64,000 bases of DNA from Platycnemis pennipes (lineage: Eukaryota; Arthropoda; Insecta; Odonata; Platycnemididae): positions 32,998,698 to 33,062,697 of the forward strand of contig OW121855.1 in NCBI GenBank assembly GCA_933228895.1, given 5' to 3'. A model generated the notes under the pieces. That model was not told the origin of the DNA, made no database searches, and was given only the letters and a program-made list of their open reading frames with translations. The first letter of the stretch is position 1. Every line of letters starts with the position of its first letter. This document shows positions 47,897-59,739 of this stretch, piece by piece. Both the position numbers and the translations under genes were made by a program.

Positions 47897-48272
47897 GGGC
47901 TGTCCATAAATTACGTAAATGCCATACGGGGGAGGTTTGGGCCAATCATTTTGATTTTGTAAGGGAGGGGGGAATCCAACAATACGTTAAATTGGGAGAG
48001 AGATATATTTCTAAATTCAATCTTTTCTTCGGATAAAAATTATTCATTTCATTCAACTAATTAATGAATAAATTAAATAGGATTGAGATGTGAATTAGGT
48101 ATTTCTAAAGAAAGTCTGTTTTATTGTTCACAAAAAGAATAGAGTTCATTGGCAGCGCTATATATTTTAGAGGGGAGGGGTCTTAGTTAGAGGATATTAT
48201 CTACGTATTGTTGTCGATAAGGGATGGGGACGAAAAAAGCAGGAAAAGCATTGTTACGTAATATATGGATGA
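47897..48272. mobile_element. MITE with CTGTCCATAAATTACGTAA ends
   Basis: The left end GGCTGTCCATAAATTACGTA and the right end (reverse complement GGATCATCCATATATTACGT) are inverted copies of about 25 bp. GGGCTGTCCATAAATTACGT-type termini are familiar from small non-autonomous elements in insects. The interior contains only a domain-free frame. Confidence 0.6.
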
Positions 48273-48274
48273 TC

Positions 48275-48575
48275 CGTTTCCACGGGAAAGATCAGCACGC
48301 CGAAAGTTTGTCGGCAAAGTAGAAGTAGCAAAGAGAACTCACCGACGGATCCACGCTTCCGTCTCGTCGACGGCTTCTGCTGCCACCCTCGTCGCTGTTC
48401 TGGTGGAGCGGCTAGTCCCTGCAGACGGTCCCCGCAGAGGGTGCAGACGGCGAGCAGAGATGGGGTGCGGGAGTCTGGCGACATTGACTCCCGCCTGCGG
48501 CACGGCAACTGAAGTTACTGCGCGGGACTAGACGGCGGTAGAGTGTCCCTGCCACTCCCTTAGGCAATAACACCT
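48275..48575 (-). other. GC-rich island with weak candidate exon
   Basis: On the minus strand a pyrimidine tract and AG (acceptor, exon from 48573) and a GTGAGT donor (exon to 48343) flank 231 bp of GC-rich DNA. No frame is open across all of it. A frame opening at an internal ATG (MSPDSRTPSLLAV..) is open to the donor. A 5' exon with a start codon is possible but unproven. Confidence 0.2.
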
Positions 48576-48744
48576 GGAGGTAGAAGAATAGATCAATTAA
48601 AAAATCTATTTCAAATTTCCCATGACACATGAAAGGCACTCATTAGGCGTTAAGAAGTAAGTAGGCATACGTGTTTTTTCCCTAACTTCTTTGCCCAAAT
48701 TTTTACATACTGCCTCATCCTTCAAGAGACAAATAGGGGTCAAC

Positions 48745-48832
48745 TCACCAATAGCTTACACTGCCCGGATTCGAAACCGGGTCCTCGGGATGAGAGGTAA
48801 GTACTCCACTTCATCAAACTGACCCCCATCCT
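48745..48832 (-). repeat. tRNA-like SINE head
   Basis: On the minus strand GGTTTCGAATCC (complement of 48767-48778) lies in a pairable T arm (CCCGG..CCGGG), with an A-box-like CAGTTTGATGAAGTGG upstream. The acceptor stem does not fold convincingly, so a SINE relic is preferred over a tRNA gene. Confidence 0.45.
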
Positions 48833-48839
48833 GGACTAT

Positions 48840-49155
48840 AGTCGTCGGTGGCCTTCCCAGAGCTACTGCTACTCGATTAGCGTTCAATTTCATTCAAAGA
48901 ATTGATACCTGGTGATTTTACAAAAACGGCGGCACCGTGTTGAATTGCTGCGGAGCAGCGTTATTTCAGGGGCTATTCATATACATGAATTTCTGCCCTG
49001 TGCCTATAATCTTGTCTTCCGAGACAATAGTCAGCCTCAGTGCGATCCCACCGATCCGCACCGGCGAGCCGGATTGGGCACAGTGGGTCTTCGCACCGAG
49101 GCTTCCCATTTAGCTAAATTATACCTGTTCTATCATTCTTCTTATCATCACCAGG
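48840..49155. other. Non-coding stretch
   Basis: A 112-codon plus-strand frame (48912-49250) overlaps the LINE fragment on the other strand at its right end and has no domain. No gene is called. Confidence 0.4.
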
Positions 49156-49158
49156 TCT

Positions 49159-49506
49159 TTATTTTCTCTTATTCTTTATTTCCCCAGCAGCATTATCAGG
49201 CCGTCTGTATTTATCGTTCTCCCTTCTTTTTTCCTCAGCTAGATCTCTGATAATGTCTACCTGGCTATCCTTGTTTTTACTAATATAGTTTAATTTTGAT
49301 TCCCTTATTTTCTTCGTTAAAGGAGGAACGCCCGTAAAGCGATGTAGTTCTTCATTTGTGTGTCTTCTTTTTACCTTGAATATTGATCTTAGGCATCTTC
49401 TCTCATGTGTTTCAAGTTTCCCTAGTAGAGTTTTCCCAGTAGGCCAGTCCAGGCCGGTGCTACGTAAAGTAAAGTTGGTCTTAAATTGTGCAAAAAATAG
49501 TTTTCT
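49159..49506 (-). pseudogene. Endonuclease-RT LINE C-terminus (115-codon open segment)
   Basis: The minus strand is open for 115 codons with no start codon. It reads STGLDWPTGKTLLGKLETHE then RRCLRSIFKVKRRHTNEELH and RFTGVPPLTKKIRESKLNYI. This is the block after the RT palm in insect endonuclease-RT LINEs, where W-x-LTK-x-LL-x-KLETFERRCLRSI and NEEL-x-RRTGVPPLS are conserved. The copy begins after the LYG motif and ends before the 3' terminus. It is the least damaged RT fragment in the window and a different subfamily from the ILRHD type. Confidence 0.8.
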
Positions 49507-49509
49507 TTA

Positions 49510-50095
49510 TCTCGTTGGAGTCACGTTACTTTTTAAAATAGGTGCCAAGCTGGACCTAGCTGCCATTCCTTCTGCAATGATTGCAAAAAACGGCGGCACG
49601 TCCAAGTAATTGGTATATGTATCCTGCGGAGATTTATTGCCGAGTTTCTTTTAGGGACAAATATCCTTACGAAACGCAGGCACATGCATCACCTCGCCAC
49701 ATAATAATCCCACTGAGCGGCGGAAGTGATAATTTCTTGATTTATGGTACCCGCCTCGTCTTTTCAAGGTGCGTCTTCACCGGAAATTTTTGATGAATAC
49801 GCGGGCCCATTTGGAAGGAAATGAGAGGGAGAGGGGGAAGAGCCCCCACCGTTCCCCCCAGCTGTGCGCGATTCAGGACCTAACGGGAGGGAACCGAGCT
49901 GTCAAGCGTTGGCGGTCGGATGCGGGCGTCGCTGATGGAGATTAAGGCCGTCCCCGCCATCTTCCCAACGCCTATCCCCCTCTCTCTGATGCTCGCGACA
50001 AGACCTCTCCGAATTTGCATTCGCTTTCTCCACTCGGTTCAGAACAACACCTCCGCCGCCGCCACACGACACAAGGGATGCGGGAGGTAAAAAGT
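49510..50095. other. Non-coding stretch with GC-rich island
   Basis: 49800-50090 is GC- and CpG-rich. A 90-codon minus frame (49972-50244) crosses its edge without a domain. Confidence 0.45.
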
Positions 50096-50099
50096 GAAG

Positions 50100-52225
50100 C
50101 GCCGTAAAAAAAATTAAAGCTTGAAAATATTAACGAGATAATTAAGGAAGAAAAGCGCTGGGGGGAAATGAAAATCGATTCGCGGAAAAGGACGCTCTTT
50201 GCTCCTGAATGTGTACTACACTGTTTCACTTGAGGTTGGTTCATAAAAATCTTCCGAAAATAATATAAGCCTCAGGTATAAAAGTGTAATTATTTTTTTT
50301 AATGCTTAAGAGCTCATGTTTTTGCTGTTCCGGCAACTTTATTTTTGTTTTGGCATGCACTTAAGCTCTCCTCTCTCAAAAAAATTATTAGGGTAGTATA
50401 ATTAAAAATATTAGGGTTTTATCATTATGTTATCAGGATGGTTATATAACTTTTATATAGCACATTACATTAGTTTTCTGAATGCAGCGCTTAGAAAATC
50501 AAAGTAACGGTGAAATCACTAAATTTATTTTGACTGCGAAGATACCTTAATTACCATGCGTCCTTTATGAATACATATTGCGCAGATAAACTGAAAAATG
50601 TATCAAATGAATAATAATAGCAATAAAAATAGACCATAGCGCTAGAAGAAAACGAACATTCAAGATGATATATAAAACAGGAAAAAATCTCTCATTTCTT
50701 GAATAGATAATCTAGGGCGGCATCTAGCAATGAGTGTGTTTAAAATGATTAGCGAGAGAGTCCCATACACAGGACTTTATCCTAAAGATTCTTAGAAATC
50801 CGGCAAATCTTACCATATTTGGATTTGAGATAGCAATTTAAATAATTGAGACAGAATAATTAAAAATGTTATAATAATCTTTATTATACCGCGAGACAAT
50901 TTCTTACTACTTAGTGCGGAAATAGCTATTCATCTTTTTCCATTCACGATCATGCATGTATTTTAAAAAAGTGACGTCTGATACAATTAATTATATTCGT
51001 TACGCGAGTCATTTTCAGTTATAAATTAAGGAAACAATAATTGAGGCCATAAGGAGGATATAGTGCGTAAATCGCGCAATGACACGCTTTTGGAAAAGAG
51101 TGTAAGGATAATTAAACCTGATGCGTAATTTTATTGCGAATGATTAAGGCGTGAGCAAGAAGGATAAAGCTCACGTAAAAATCTTGAGACAAACAAGATT
51201 GAGCCTTAAGTGAGCGTGTTATGTTGGTGGTGCCACCGTTAAACTATAAAAGAAGGAGGCAGGTTCATGAAAATATGAAATTAGAGCATATGCTCTTAAC
51301 CGGGGGACCGAAGTAGTGCCTGGTAGAAACTAGGGCATGCTCAAATAACACCAATGAATAAGGAACGATGGCCTTCTGGAACTAGCATGCCTAAATTTGT
51401 TCAGCAAGTGCATAGGGACTTTTTGCTCTTACACGCTTGAGTGTTCTGCTCATCGTTTTTGCTAAACGCTCAATGATCGCTGGTAAAGCATAATTCAAAG
51501 CGTTTTTGCTGGACCGAGTAGAGGCTGTTCCGTCAAACATCGTTACAAAAACCAATGTTTTCCTAAAATTAGCTTTTCTTGCTCAAGGAAACAAGTTATA
51601 CTTCATATATTTAATTCACGCATAAATTACTAAAATTAAACAATATGATTATTGGCTAGACGTTTCAATTTATTATCATGTAGGTACAGCAGTGACTAAG
51701 TATTTTTTTTGGATCATCGTATTCAGCAATTTGTTTCCCAACAATTAAAGGAATAATTAGATAGATACAAATCCTAGTTGGCACCTTATTTTCGTCCTTT
51801 ATTTTATCCTTTGGTTGGCATACGATCAATGCTTCTGAATTTCATCCAAAATGTTCTTTTCCCCCTAGGTATTCTAAATTGTGTCCTCTGATGGGCAATC
51901 AATTTCCTCCTATTTTCATCCATCTACCTATTTTAAACCCACTTGTTTCCTCCAGTCATTAACTTTATTTCCTTTCCATGAGTGGTTTTACTTCTGCTAC
52001 AATTCGCTCAGTCTCGCTCTTTTTTCCATTATTTTACCTACCTACACTTTCCTTCCTAATATTCTCAAATATTCTCTTCATTTTCTCAAGCCTACAATAA
52101 TTCATGCTCTGCGTTTGATTTTTTATCGTTTACCATCATAATTCTCATCATTGTTCCCTATCTCTCAGATACTCTTATTCTACTGCCTGAAATGGCATAA
52201 AATATTATTTATCACCATTATAATT
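50100..52225. other. AT-rich non-coding stretch (2.1 kb)
   Basis: No gene supported. 51880-52190 is pyrimidine-rich on the plus strand, just upstream of a minus-strand LINE fragment whose coding strand is purine-rich. Confidence 0.4.
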
Positions 52226-52232
52226 AAAAGTC

Positions 52233-52690
52233 AACAATCCTATGATTGGTTTGACGTAGTCCTCCATTAGCTAGCGTCTTCATATTATTAATTCTTCTGT
52301 TTAAATTCTTCACTGCTTTCTCCATATATTTCACTAGACGACTATTTTTTCATATTGTAACGACAGCCCTCATCTGGTGATCACGTCTCACGACATGGCC
52401 GATTAGACTGTGTCGTTTTCTCTTCAATATTTTCAGCTGACTTCTCTTTTCTCCCACTCTTCTGAGAAATTCTTCGTTTGCCACTGGGATACCCATTTCA
52501 TCTTCATTTATCATGCATTTCTAACTGCCATAAATAATCATGGTGCAGGTGCATGCTCTGTTTAATTCTCTCCTTAGATCCACGTTCGCATTTTCAGCTG
52601 TAAGTATACTCCTCATTTGGTAGAATACCCTCTTCGCCTGAGGTAGATACTTTACTTACTACTTCCTTCTTGCCTTGTCATAAGTAAAAT
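52233..52690 (-). pseudogene. Endonuclease-RT LINE C-terminal half
   Basis: The minus strand gives RVFYQMRSILTAENANVDLR then RELNRACTCTMIIYGS, VANEEFLRRVGEKRSQLKIL and LIGHVVRRDHQMRAVV. These are the same blocks, in the same order, as AFYQKKNLLTSEN..FLYGS..VTNEEVLRRVGEKRSLLKTL..ISHILRHDGL at 4640-5400. It ends near CAATCCTATGATTGGTTTGA (complement of the family 3' end). Stops and frameshifts are present. Confidence 0.82.
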
Positions 52691-52984
52691 AATTGCAATA
52701 TGAATATGCTGTCCTGACGATTCTGTAATACAGTGAAACATGGGTCGTATTAAAATGTATTTTTGTGGATTTGGCTCGTGTTTTTTCTTTCTCTGTTATT
52801 AATTGTAATATGGTCATTAAAGTTTCAATACAGAGTCTAGAAGGCTCTTTAGGAGGGATGCTGAGACTTATATTTGAGGTTGTACGTGTTTATTTCTGCG
52901 TTCTCCCATTTCGGGAACAACGAGAGTTGTGGTGCACTTATTTAGGTCTAAAGTGATTGCAGTGAATCGACATGGGGAGACTGA

Positions 52985-53160
52985 AAGGGAGGAATGATAA
53001 ATGAAAAACTTATTTGAAACACCTGGAGCATATAATGAAGGATTTAAAAGAGGAAAGGTAAGTCAATATGAAGAAACAAGACGTTAGAATTAACAGGTGT
53101 CTGACAAATCTTGGGGGTGATGGCAGCTGATGATAGTTATGATGTTTCATACTGTAGTTA
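52985..53160 (+). pseudogene. 3' fragment of the endonuclease-RT LINE family
   Basis: GAAGGATTTAAAAGAGGAAA then GTCAATATGAAGAAACAAGA matches the VKDVKEKKYVNMKRL region of the family. The end has GCTGATGATAGTTATGATG, a decayed GAT tail. It is close to the minus-strand fragment at 52233-52690 but in the opposite orientation. Confidence 0.55.
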
Positions 53161-53164
53161 TGAT

Positions 53165-55130
53165 AGTTTTAGAGAGTCCACGATATTAATTAATAATACC
53201 TTTTAAACACCACATGCTTTATTTATAAGTATACACGATCTCGTTAGTGAGATCTGGACTCAATGTTAGCAATCTCAATGTCGCGGCTGGGGGTCACTCA
53301 GGCCCTTATCTGTTGGTAGTTTGCCAGTATCCGTTGCAAAACATTAATATAGGTCAATAACAATGTTGGAAAGAAAGTATGGCCTTGAAATGGTAGAGAA
53401 ATCTTGGAAGTTAGCACATGTTTAATAGCATCTTTCATCATCAAATATGGATGACAAAATTGATAGACGCATCTATTTGGCTCTCAAAAATTTTTTGTGA
53501 CCGTTGTTACACGAATGAAAATAAACTTCGCCTAATTATCTCTTGACCAGTAAACTAAACGACTGCATTTCATTCGTGCCTATGAATAAGCCTGACAAGC
53601 ATAAAGTTACTCTTTTCAGTTCTGCTGAGAAAAATAGTGAGACGATTGAACTCATTCCGCTTTTCAAGGTCGAATGATAACAACCTAATCGGACGCGAGA
53701 CGCTACTCTTGCCACTGTTGCCTGACCCACAGTCGCGTTTGGTCTCTAAGAACGTCTCTTCCATCATCTGCGACCAGCAGGATTCCGGTGTCGTCCTCAT
53801 GGATTGAATAACGCGGTAAGTAAACTATTAATTCTGACTAATTCCTCAATGCATATTAATTATCGGAGGTAATAGGTAAAGGGAAACATAGAATGAGTCC
53901 CCAACAGTCCCCTCTCGAATCAAGGACATATCTAGAAATGCATGCAAATGTAAGATGGATAAGAACGGATGTTTTGGAGTATTTTTCTCAATTTTTCTGA
54001 AATAACTTAGGAATATTGCGTCCTTAAACGGCCTAAGTTGATTTTAATTCGGCACAGTAGATTTACAAGCCATTCTCGAATTATTGACACTAAAAGTACC
54101 AACTTTGGGGTGCGTATAGCATCGTTTACATTTCTGGGATTTACGGTCACAGTGGATTTAGTGAGACAAAATTTGGTCAAAAACACGGACAAGAATACGT
54201 CGTTTTCTTTCCAAAAGTCCAAACCATGACGTTAAAGAGGACTAACAAATAACTCATGAGAGGTTTTTTCAAGTTATCACAAGATATATTTTCTGTAGAA
54301 TAGCGTTATTTTCACTGTAAGAGTTGTACATTGAAGCTCATTTCTTGTCTTTCACTCAATACTATGGTTGAGTTTTCCTAGGTCAAGGCCGTGTGTGTAA
54401 GTGACATATGAAGATAAGGTTTCGATGATAAATTTAACACTTTGGACTAGGCGGAGGTTAAGTGATCAGTGACTTTATTTTATAATGAAGAGGATGAGAG
54501 AGTTTAGCAAACAACGCTTTCCTTACTAGGTCAAGCATTTAAGATCATGCGGGACACATGCGGAAAGAAAATTTTGCCACAGTATTTCAACTCCAACTTA
54601 AGCATGGTGTCCTTTCATACTGTGCAGTCATTACTATCAGAATTCCTTTCAATGACTCCTCTCGTCAAGGGCGATATATGTTATTCCTCTTTTCTCTCAT
54701 TCGTTTCTTCTTCAACCATCGCTATCGATACCTTTCCTTCTACTACTTTCTCGTTACTTTTTCTAGGGGAACAATGAAATGGAACAAATAACAAATGTTA
54801 TAATTCGATAAGGATTTCAGGTTATTACCTACTCTGGGTATATATGTAATACTAATAATAACACAAAAAGTATTTTTACAACACTTCGTCTATTATATTT
54901 AGGGAAAAATTAGTTTGATTTAAATTACCATATGACTGCAATGACTTTGCCAGTAAGAGTGAAATGCCAAGTGGACGCTACCATTACTATATATTTAGGA
55001 CTAGAAAATGTTTTAATGTGTTAAGACGGGCATATCTCCTATGCAAACGACGTCAAATAATACGAGTGCAACTTTATTGCTATTTATGGAAGAGGAACTA
55101 GTGCTCTAATGAAGTCAATATGTCATGTTC
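53165..55130. other. AT-rich non-coding stretch
   Basis: No firm feature. A minus-strand frame around 53570-53800 hints at an RT-like DDT..LLVADD string but is too short to call. Confidence 0.4.
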
Positions 55131-55136
55131 TGCTCT

Positions 55137-55565
55137 GATGGAAAAATATACTTCTTTACGGCAGCAAAGCACGGGTGAAAACTGCAGCAGAGAAGACAAG
55201 GCTGGAAGTATTTGAAAGGTGTTGCTGCTGAAGAATTAGGAAGATAAAATGTATCGACCGATCGACATACGAAGAAGACTTGCGAAGAGTGCGGTAAAAA
55301 ACGTCTGCTGAAAACTCTCAAAAATATGGAGCACCTTCATCGGCCATATCTTAAGACATGATGTCCTGAGGAGGACAATCGTCGAGAGGAAAGTGAGCAG
55401 GAAGAATGTAAAATGCAGGCCTTGAATGAGATACATGGAATAAGACGCAAAGGCTGTGAAAGGGAAGAATTACATCAATATGAAGAGATTATCCTGATAA
55501 GAGAATCGAGAGGATAACAGCGTCAACCCCATCTTAGAATTGTTGATCGATGATGATGATGATGG
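55137..55565 (+). pseudogene. Endonuclease-RT LINE 3' fragment with GATGAT tail
   Basis: TATACTTCTTTACGGCAGCA corresponds to the FLYGSEA site at about 4970. It is followed by CGACCGATCGACATACGAAG (RIDRVTNEE), GCCATATCTTAAGACATGAT (HILRHD), AATATGAAGAGATTATCCTG (NMKRLA) and a GATCGATGATGATGATGATG tail at 55541-55563. Many indels and stops. Confidence 0.8.
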
Positions 55566-55569
55566 AAAA

Positions 55570-55970
55570 ATATAATAAAATAGTGAGCGCTGAAATAGGA
55601 AGCTACTAACATCTCGAATGAAACTAGAAATATGCCGTCGAAAACCAGGAAATATATTCTCTCTCGTCGTTCAGTTACATCGTCTCTTAGCCCTCACTAC
55701 GCTTTTAATGGTCGTTTTTTGCCCTGGCAAAAAGCATGGAGCGGGGGAGGCGGGAGCACGGGGTTGTCAAATCGTCCCAGGCAGATTAGTTCCGCTTCTT
55801 GCCTTCGGGAAGTGGTAAGATTTCTTCGTCCGGAACTGCACGAAAAGACCCAACTGTGTCACATGATCTACTTTTCATTAAATCGTGTTGACTTGAGATC
55901 ATTAGATTATGCTCAACTAGGAAGGACATTACGTTATTGGCTCAAGGATTTGGCAAGATTTGGAGGTCAG
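55570..55970 (+). other. 113-codon frame, no function assigned
   Basis: A frame at 55632-55973 (MPSKTRKYILSRRS..LARFGGQ) has no recognisable domain and a glycine-rich middle (WSGGGGSTGL). It ends exactly where a minus-strand LINE fragment begins, so it is more likely flanking sequence than a gene. Confidence 0.2.
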
Positions 55971-55974
55971 TGAA

Positions 55975-56965
55975 ATTGGTCCGTAATTTACTGGGTTTTC
56001 CTACCTGCCTTCCTTGTAGATGGGAGTGATGCGGGCTAATTTACAGTCACACGGTACTGAACCTTCTGTCATTGGTTCAAGAAAAACTGTGTGTAGGTAT
56101 GTGCTTCCGCGAGTTCTTTATGTACTCTCGCATGTTCTCTTACGGGCCAAGGGATCATTTTGGTCGGTGTTGTCATTATTGGTTCGCTGTCATTTTTAGT
56201 GTAAATATCATGGAATGATCGGTTTATGACAATTTCATCACCTATGCTCTCAAATGATTCTGTTTGTCGATTTATTTGTAATTCTCTAACATGAAACCAA
56301 AGTTATTTTGGGTTTTCCTTTAAGTAATCGCCGAGAATTTTCCTTTTAAAAGTTTGTAATTCATTGCACATTATATTCTTTGTTGCCACTATATATTCGT
56401 TGAGTTTTTCTTTTACAGTTTCCCTAAGGTATTAATTGTTTCCCTATAAGTCGCTTTGGTACTTTCTATGTACTAATCTTTGTCGTCTTAATGCTCTTAT
56501 GACATCTTTATGGTACTATTAGGTTTTTTTACTGTCATGCTAAAGTTTCCAGAGGATTTACATGTACATAACATCACGGAAGAGTCTTTAAATTTATTCC
56601 CCGGAGAATTATGCGTTTCTGTTGAGTGTTTTCTTTTTGAAGTTTGGAAGCCCACTTCGTAATTTCAGCCGTAGACCATGAAAATTCGCTATTTTGAATA
56701 GGTATAGTACGCTACGTTTTCCCTTTGTAACCCTTGCTAATGTTGTCTTTATTTCGGCAATTATAGCCTAATGATTTCTGTTAAACTCACTTATTTCCGC
56801 GTTCGTTACTATTTCTGGCCTGCTTGTGGCAAATAAATCTTGTATGTGTCGGTGTATTAACGACTTGATGCAATGAGTGTTTGGTAATAATTCTAAGGTA
56901 ACAAAGTTTTTACGAGGTCCTGTTTACTGGGCACATTTTATGAAATTTGCAGGAGGCAAGAGTCA
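55975..56965 (-). pseudogene. Non-LTR retrotransposon: endonuclease C-terminus to RT start, 3'-truncated
   Basis: The minus strand reads GPRKNFVTLELLPNTHCIKS then HRHIQDLFATSRPEIVTNAE and an AIIAEIKT strand. This is the end of an APE-type endonuclease (the LDL-F-x-T-x-x-P..SDH..I region; SDH is lost to NRNH). Further on, FFLEPMTEGSVPCDCKLARI and TPIYKEGR..ENPVNYGP match the F-x-x-S-x-x-EG-x-VP-x-DWK-x-A-x-x-TPI-x-KKG-x-x-x-x-x-NYRP block that opens the RT of CR1-like LINEs. The linker is frameshifted. Unusually for a LINE, the 3' part is missing. Confidence 0.78.
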
Positions 56966-56969
56966 CCGA

Positions 56970-59145
56970 AGTTAACCTTATAGCATCAGTTCTGGTATGC
57001 ATTATTTAATCTAAAAAAATGGGCTCCAATTAGCGAATTGAATTTAATGGTAATTTACAAGTAACTGACAACGCGTGTGTGCTCAACAACACCTGGGAAA
57101 GGAAAGACAATTCTATAACCGAGCAAGTTAAAGGCCATTCAAATATTAAAAAGGTTATATAGAGTAAAATTTTTCATATTATTTTTGTTGAGACAAAAGA
57201 AGGACCTGCTTCATTTAAGACAAAAGCAAAATCTCCTATACTCCCCATCTTCATTTCTAAGAGAACTATATAAATGTATTATCAGAATTCCCGAACATTT
57301 TTCTTTATTAGGTAACTCATTTAAGTAGTAATTAATAAAATTAATAAGATTTTCTCACAGATTTGTTCTAAATAGGTTATTCAAATCGCAAAGGCTGTGT
57401 TTTAGGCTAAAAACCTCAAGCCAGTGCCAACGCCATCTGGCACCTCAATTACGATATAGGAGGACACTCACAATACTACACATTTTTAGAGCACCGTGGC
57501 AGAGTTTGAACGATTTATGTGTGTATATGTATTAAATGTGTATTGCAAGTTTACAAATAAAAAAAGAGTTATGTAAATAAGAAGAGAATAGCGATAGCGC
57601 ACTCTAGTGGTTAGACGCACCACATGCACATCTATGTAGCTGCTTTATATGTATTACTAGAGGAAGGCTGCCGTTGAAATTCAACGAGGATGAATACTTT
57701 CTCTCTATTGTTATATGGCATAAACTTTTCATTTCATCTATACCATACAAGAAGTATTTGGAGCTACCAACCCAATTTTTAGTCATAATTGTAGCGTTTA
57801 AGTAAGAGAATTGAACGAAAGAACTACGTTCTACGCTCTTTTATCCATTCAGTCATTACTTTAATTTCAATTATCTCGAGTGCCACTATTAGTACTTACT
57901 AATTGCTAGTATCCATTGCAATTATAACTTTCATTGCAATAAGTCGTGTGCAATTTAATTGCTAATACCTACTAACTGATACTAAATAATTTAAAAAAGC
58001 AAATGAAGAAATGTATGAACCAACAGGAAGTAAAAGTTATCAATGATGGCGTAAATACCTACAGCCCATAAAATTGCTTTGCGAAAAAAAATTCTTCCAT
58101 AATGTGTCCCTGCACCATGATCCTTCCTCAAATATTTCCTATGTAGATATAGGATACCTGTTAGGATATTTCCTCAAAATTTTACATTTTTATGACTTGC
58201 TTGCATTGGAGAAGGAAATAATATTGGTTCTGCGTTTATGAGTGAATGAATTAGTCAGGCAGGATATTTTGCTTTACGTATATGAGGGAGGTCAGTGAAA
58301 TATACTAGAGAATGAATGAGGCCATATTGAAACCTGAAATTGTGTAAGGCTATGGATAGCCTTAACGTCGCATCATCACTGCTGCACAAATAACGCTCGT
58401 CTTCTAAGAAATTCGTATTTTTCCTTCTCCTCATAAGCGCATTCGTTCCCATTCCCTTAAGATAACAATACACACATTAATTACCGTGGTAGCTTAGTGC
58501 GTGGAGCTGTGGACCAAGATATGTAATAGAGGCCTTGGCGTGCTGAGATATGGGTGACAATGAAGCCAGAATGGGAGTGATTGGGAATGATTAGGCCCCA
58601 CCTACTACGTTAAAAACAGTGCAAGGACTTAGGTTTAATATATATAACTCTAGTTTGGATGAGATGAGGATACCAAGTAAGCGACTTTCAGGCTAGGGGT
58701 GAATGAAGATGAAGGTTCTCTCTCTCTCCGAAACCATTAGTGAGCAATCGCCCTTATCAAGCAAAATACTCAAACCTGAGGTCGTTTTCATTGATAAATG
58801 TATCCTATAGTCTATAAATGACTACTGACAAGAACTATTACTCATAAATTAAATATAAATTATTCACCAATACACCATTAGGCCAAATTATAAATATGAT
58901 GTAAAATAACTTTAGTTAGCGATTATCATAGTACAGAATCGTGTAATCATGCGCTTTCCAACTGACTTTTTTATAAAGTGAAAAACAACAACGCAATAAA
59001 TGTTATTGCGATACATCAGATAAAATTTGGACCCCTCTGGGAGTATATTTTCTTAGTTTTGTCTAAATTTAACTTCAATCAACTATACTTTCATAATAAA
59101 TAAAAAAATTAAGTTATTCAATCCCTCAATTTTTTATCTACGGTA
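56970..59145. other. AT-rich non-coding stretch
   Basis: No gene supported. A-box-like sequences (CTCTAGTGGTTAGACGC at about 57602 and GTGGTAGCTTAGTGCGTGG at about 58485) suggest decayed tRNA-SINE heads without B boxes. Confidence 0.4.
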
Positions 59146-59150
59146 CTCTT

Positions 59151-59363
59151 AAGGCCGCTTTACAGGATACAATTGTACAAGCGCTTGTATGAGGAAATTG
59201 TACGGTGTAAATCGGCCAATTGTGTGAACGCTTGTGCGAATGACGGTACGGAAAATAGAACCTGATCTAATTCCATTCAGACAAACATACAATTTCGTTC
59301 AGTTTATACAAGCGTTTGTACAAGAAATTCTACAAAAATTGTATCGTGTAAAGGCCACTTTAC
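59151..59363. mobile_element. MITE with GGCCGCTTTACA..GATACAATT ends
   Basis: AAGGCCGCTTTACAGGATAC then AATTGTACAAGCGCTTGTA at the left is inverted at the right (reverse complement AGTGGCCTTTACACGATACA then AATTTTTGTAGAATTTCTTG). ACAAGCG(C/T)TTGTA palindromes recur inside at 59178 and 59309. About 210 bp with no coding beyond a short frame. Confidence 0.65.
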
Positions 59364-59739
59364 AAGAGCATCAGAATTTTTTTAAGCTTTTACACACCTA
59401 CTACCTTTTCCATGAGTAGTCAACAAAGAAAAGTTTGCCTGGTGAAAACTATTGATGCGTCATCAAAAAAATCACACCAAAACAAAAGCAAGCCTGCCTT
59501 TTCTGCACTGACATCATAGTTGAGATATAGGTGAGGAGTAAGCCAGATGAAGGGAGGAAAGAACGAGAAGCTTGGATGAAATGATGAGAGATGTGAGAGG
59601 CGGGTACGGAAATAAAACAAGGGTATAATGTGAAGACGCGGATGTGAAATGATAAGACTGCGTGGGAGGTATTTTACAGCCATTTAAAGAAAGAGAAAAT
59701 AAATAGCTATTTCATATTGCGAAGGATCGAAACCTTGTA

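Noticed and set aside
53570..53800. Possible RT fragment (DDT..LLVADD-like string, minus strand)
   Set aside because: Only one short motif in a frame different from the longest one. Neighbouring RT blocks could not be found.
57595..57640. tRNA gene or SINE at CTCTAGTGGTTAGACGC
   Set aside because: A-box-like only. No B box downstream, so only noted as a possible relic.
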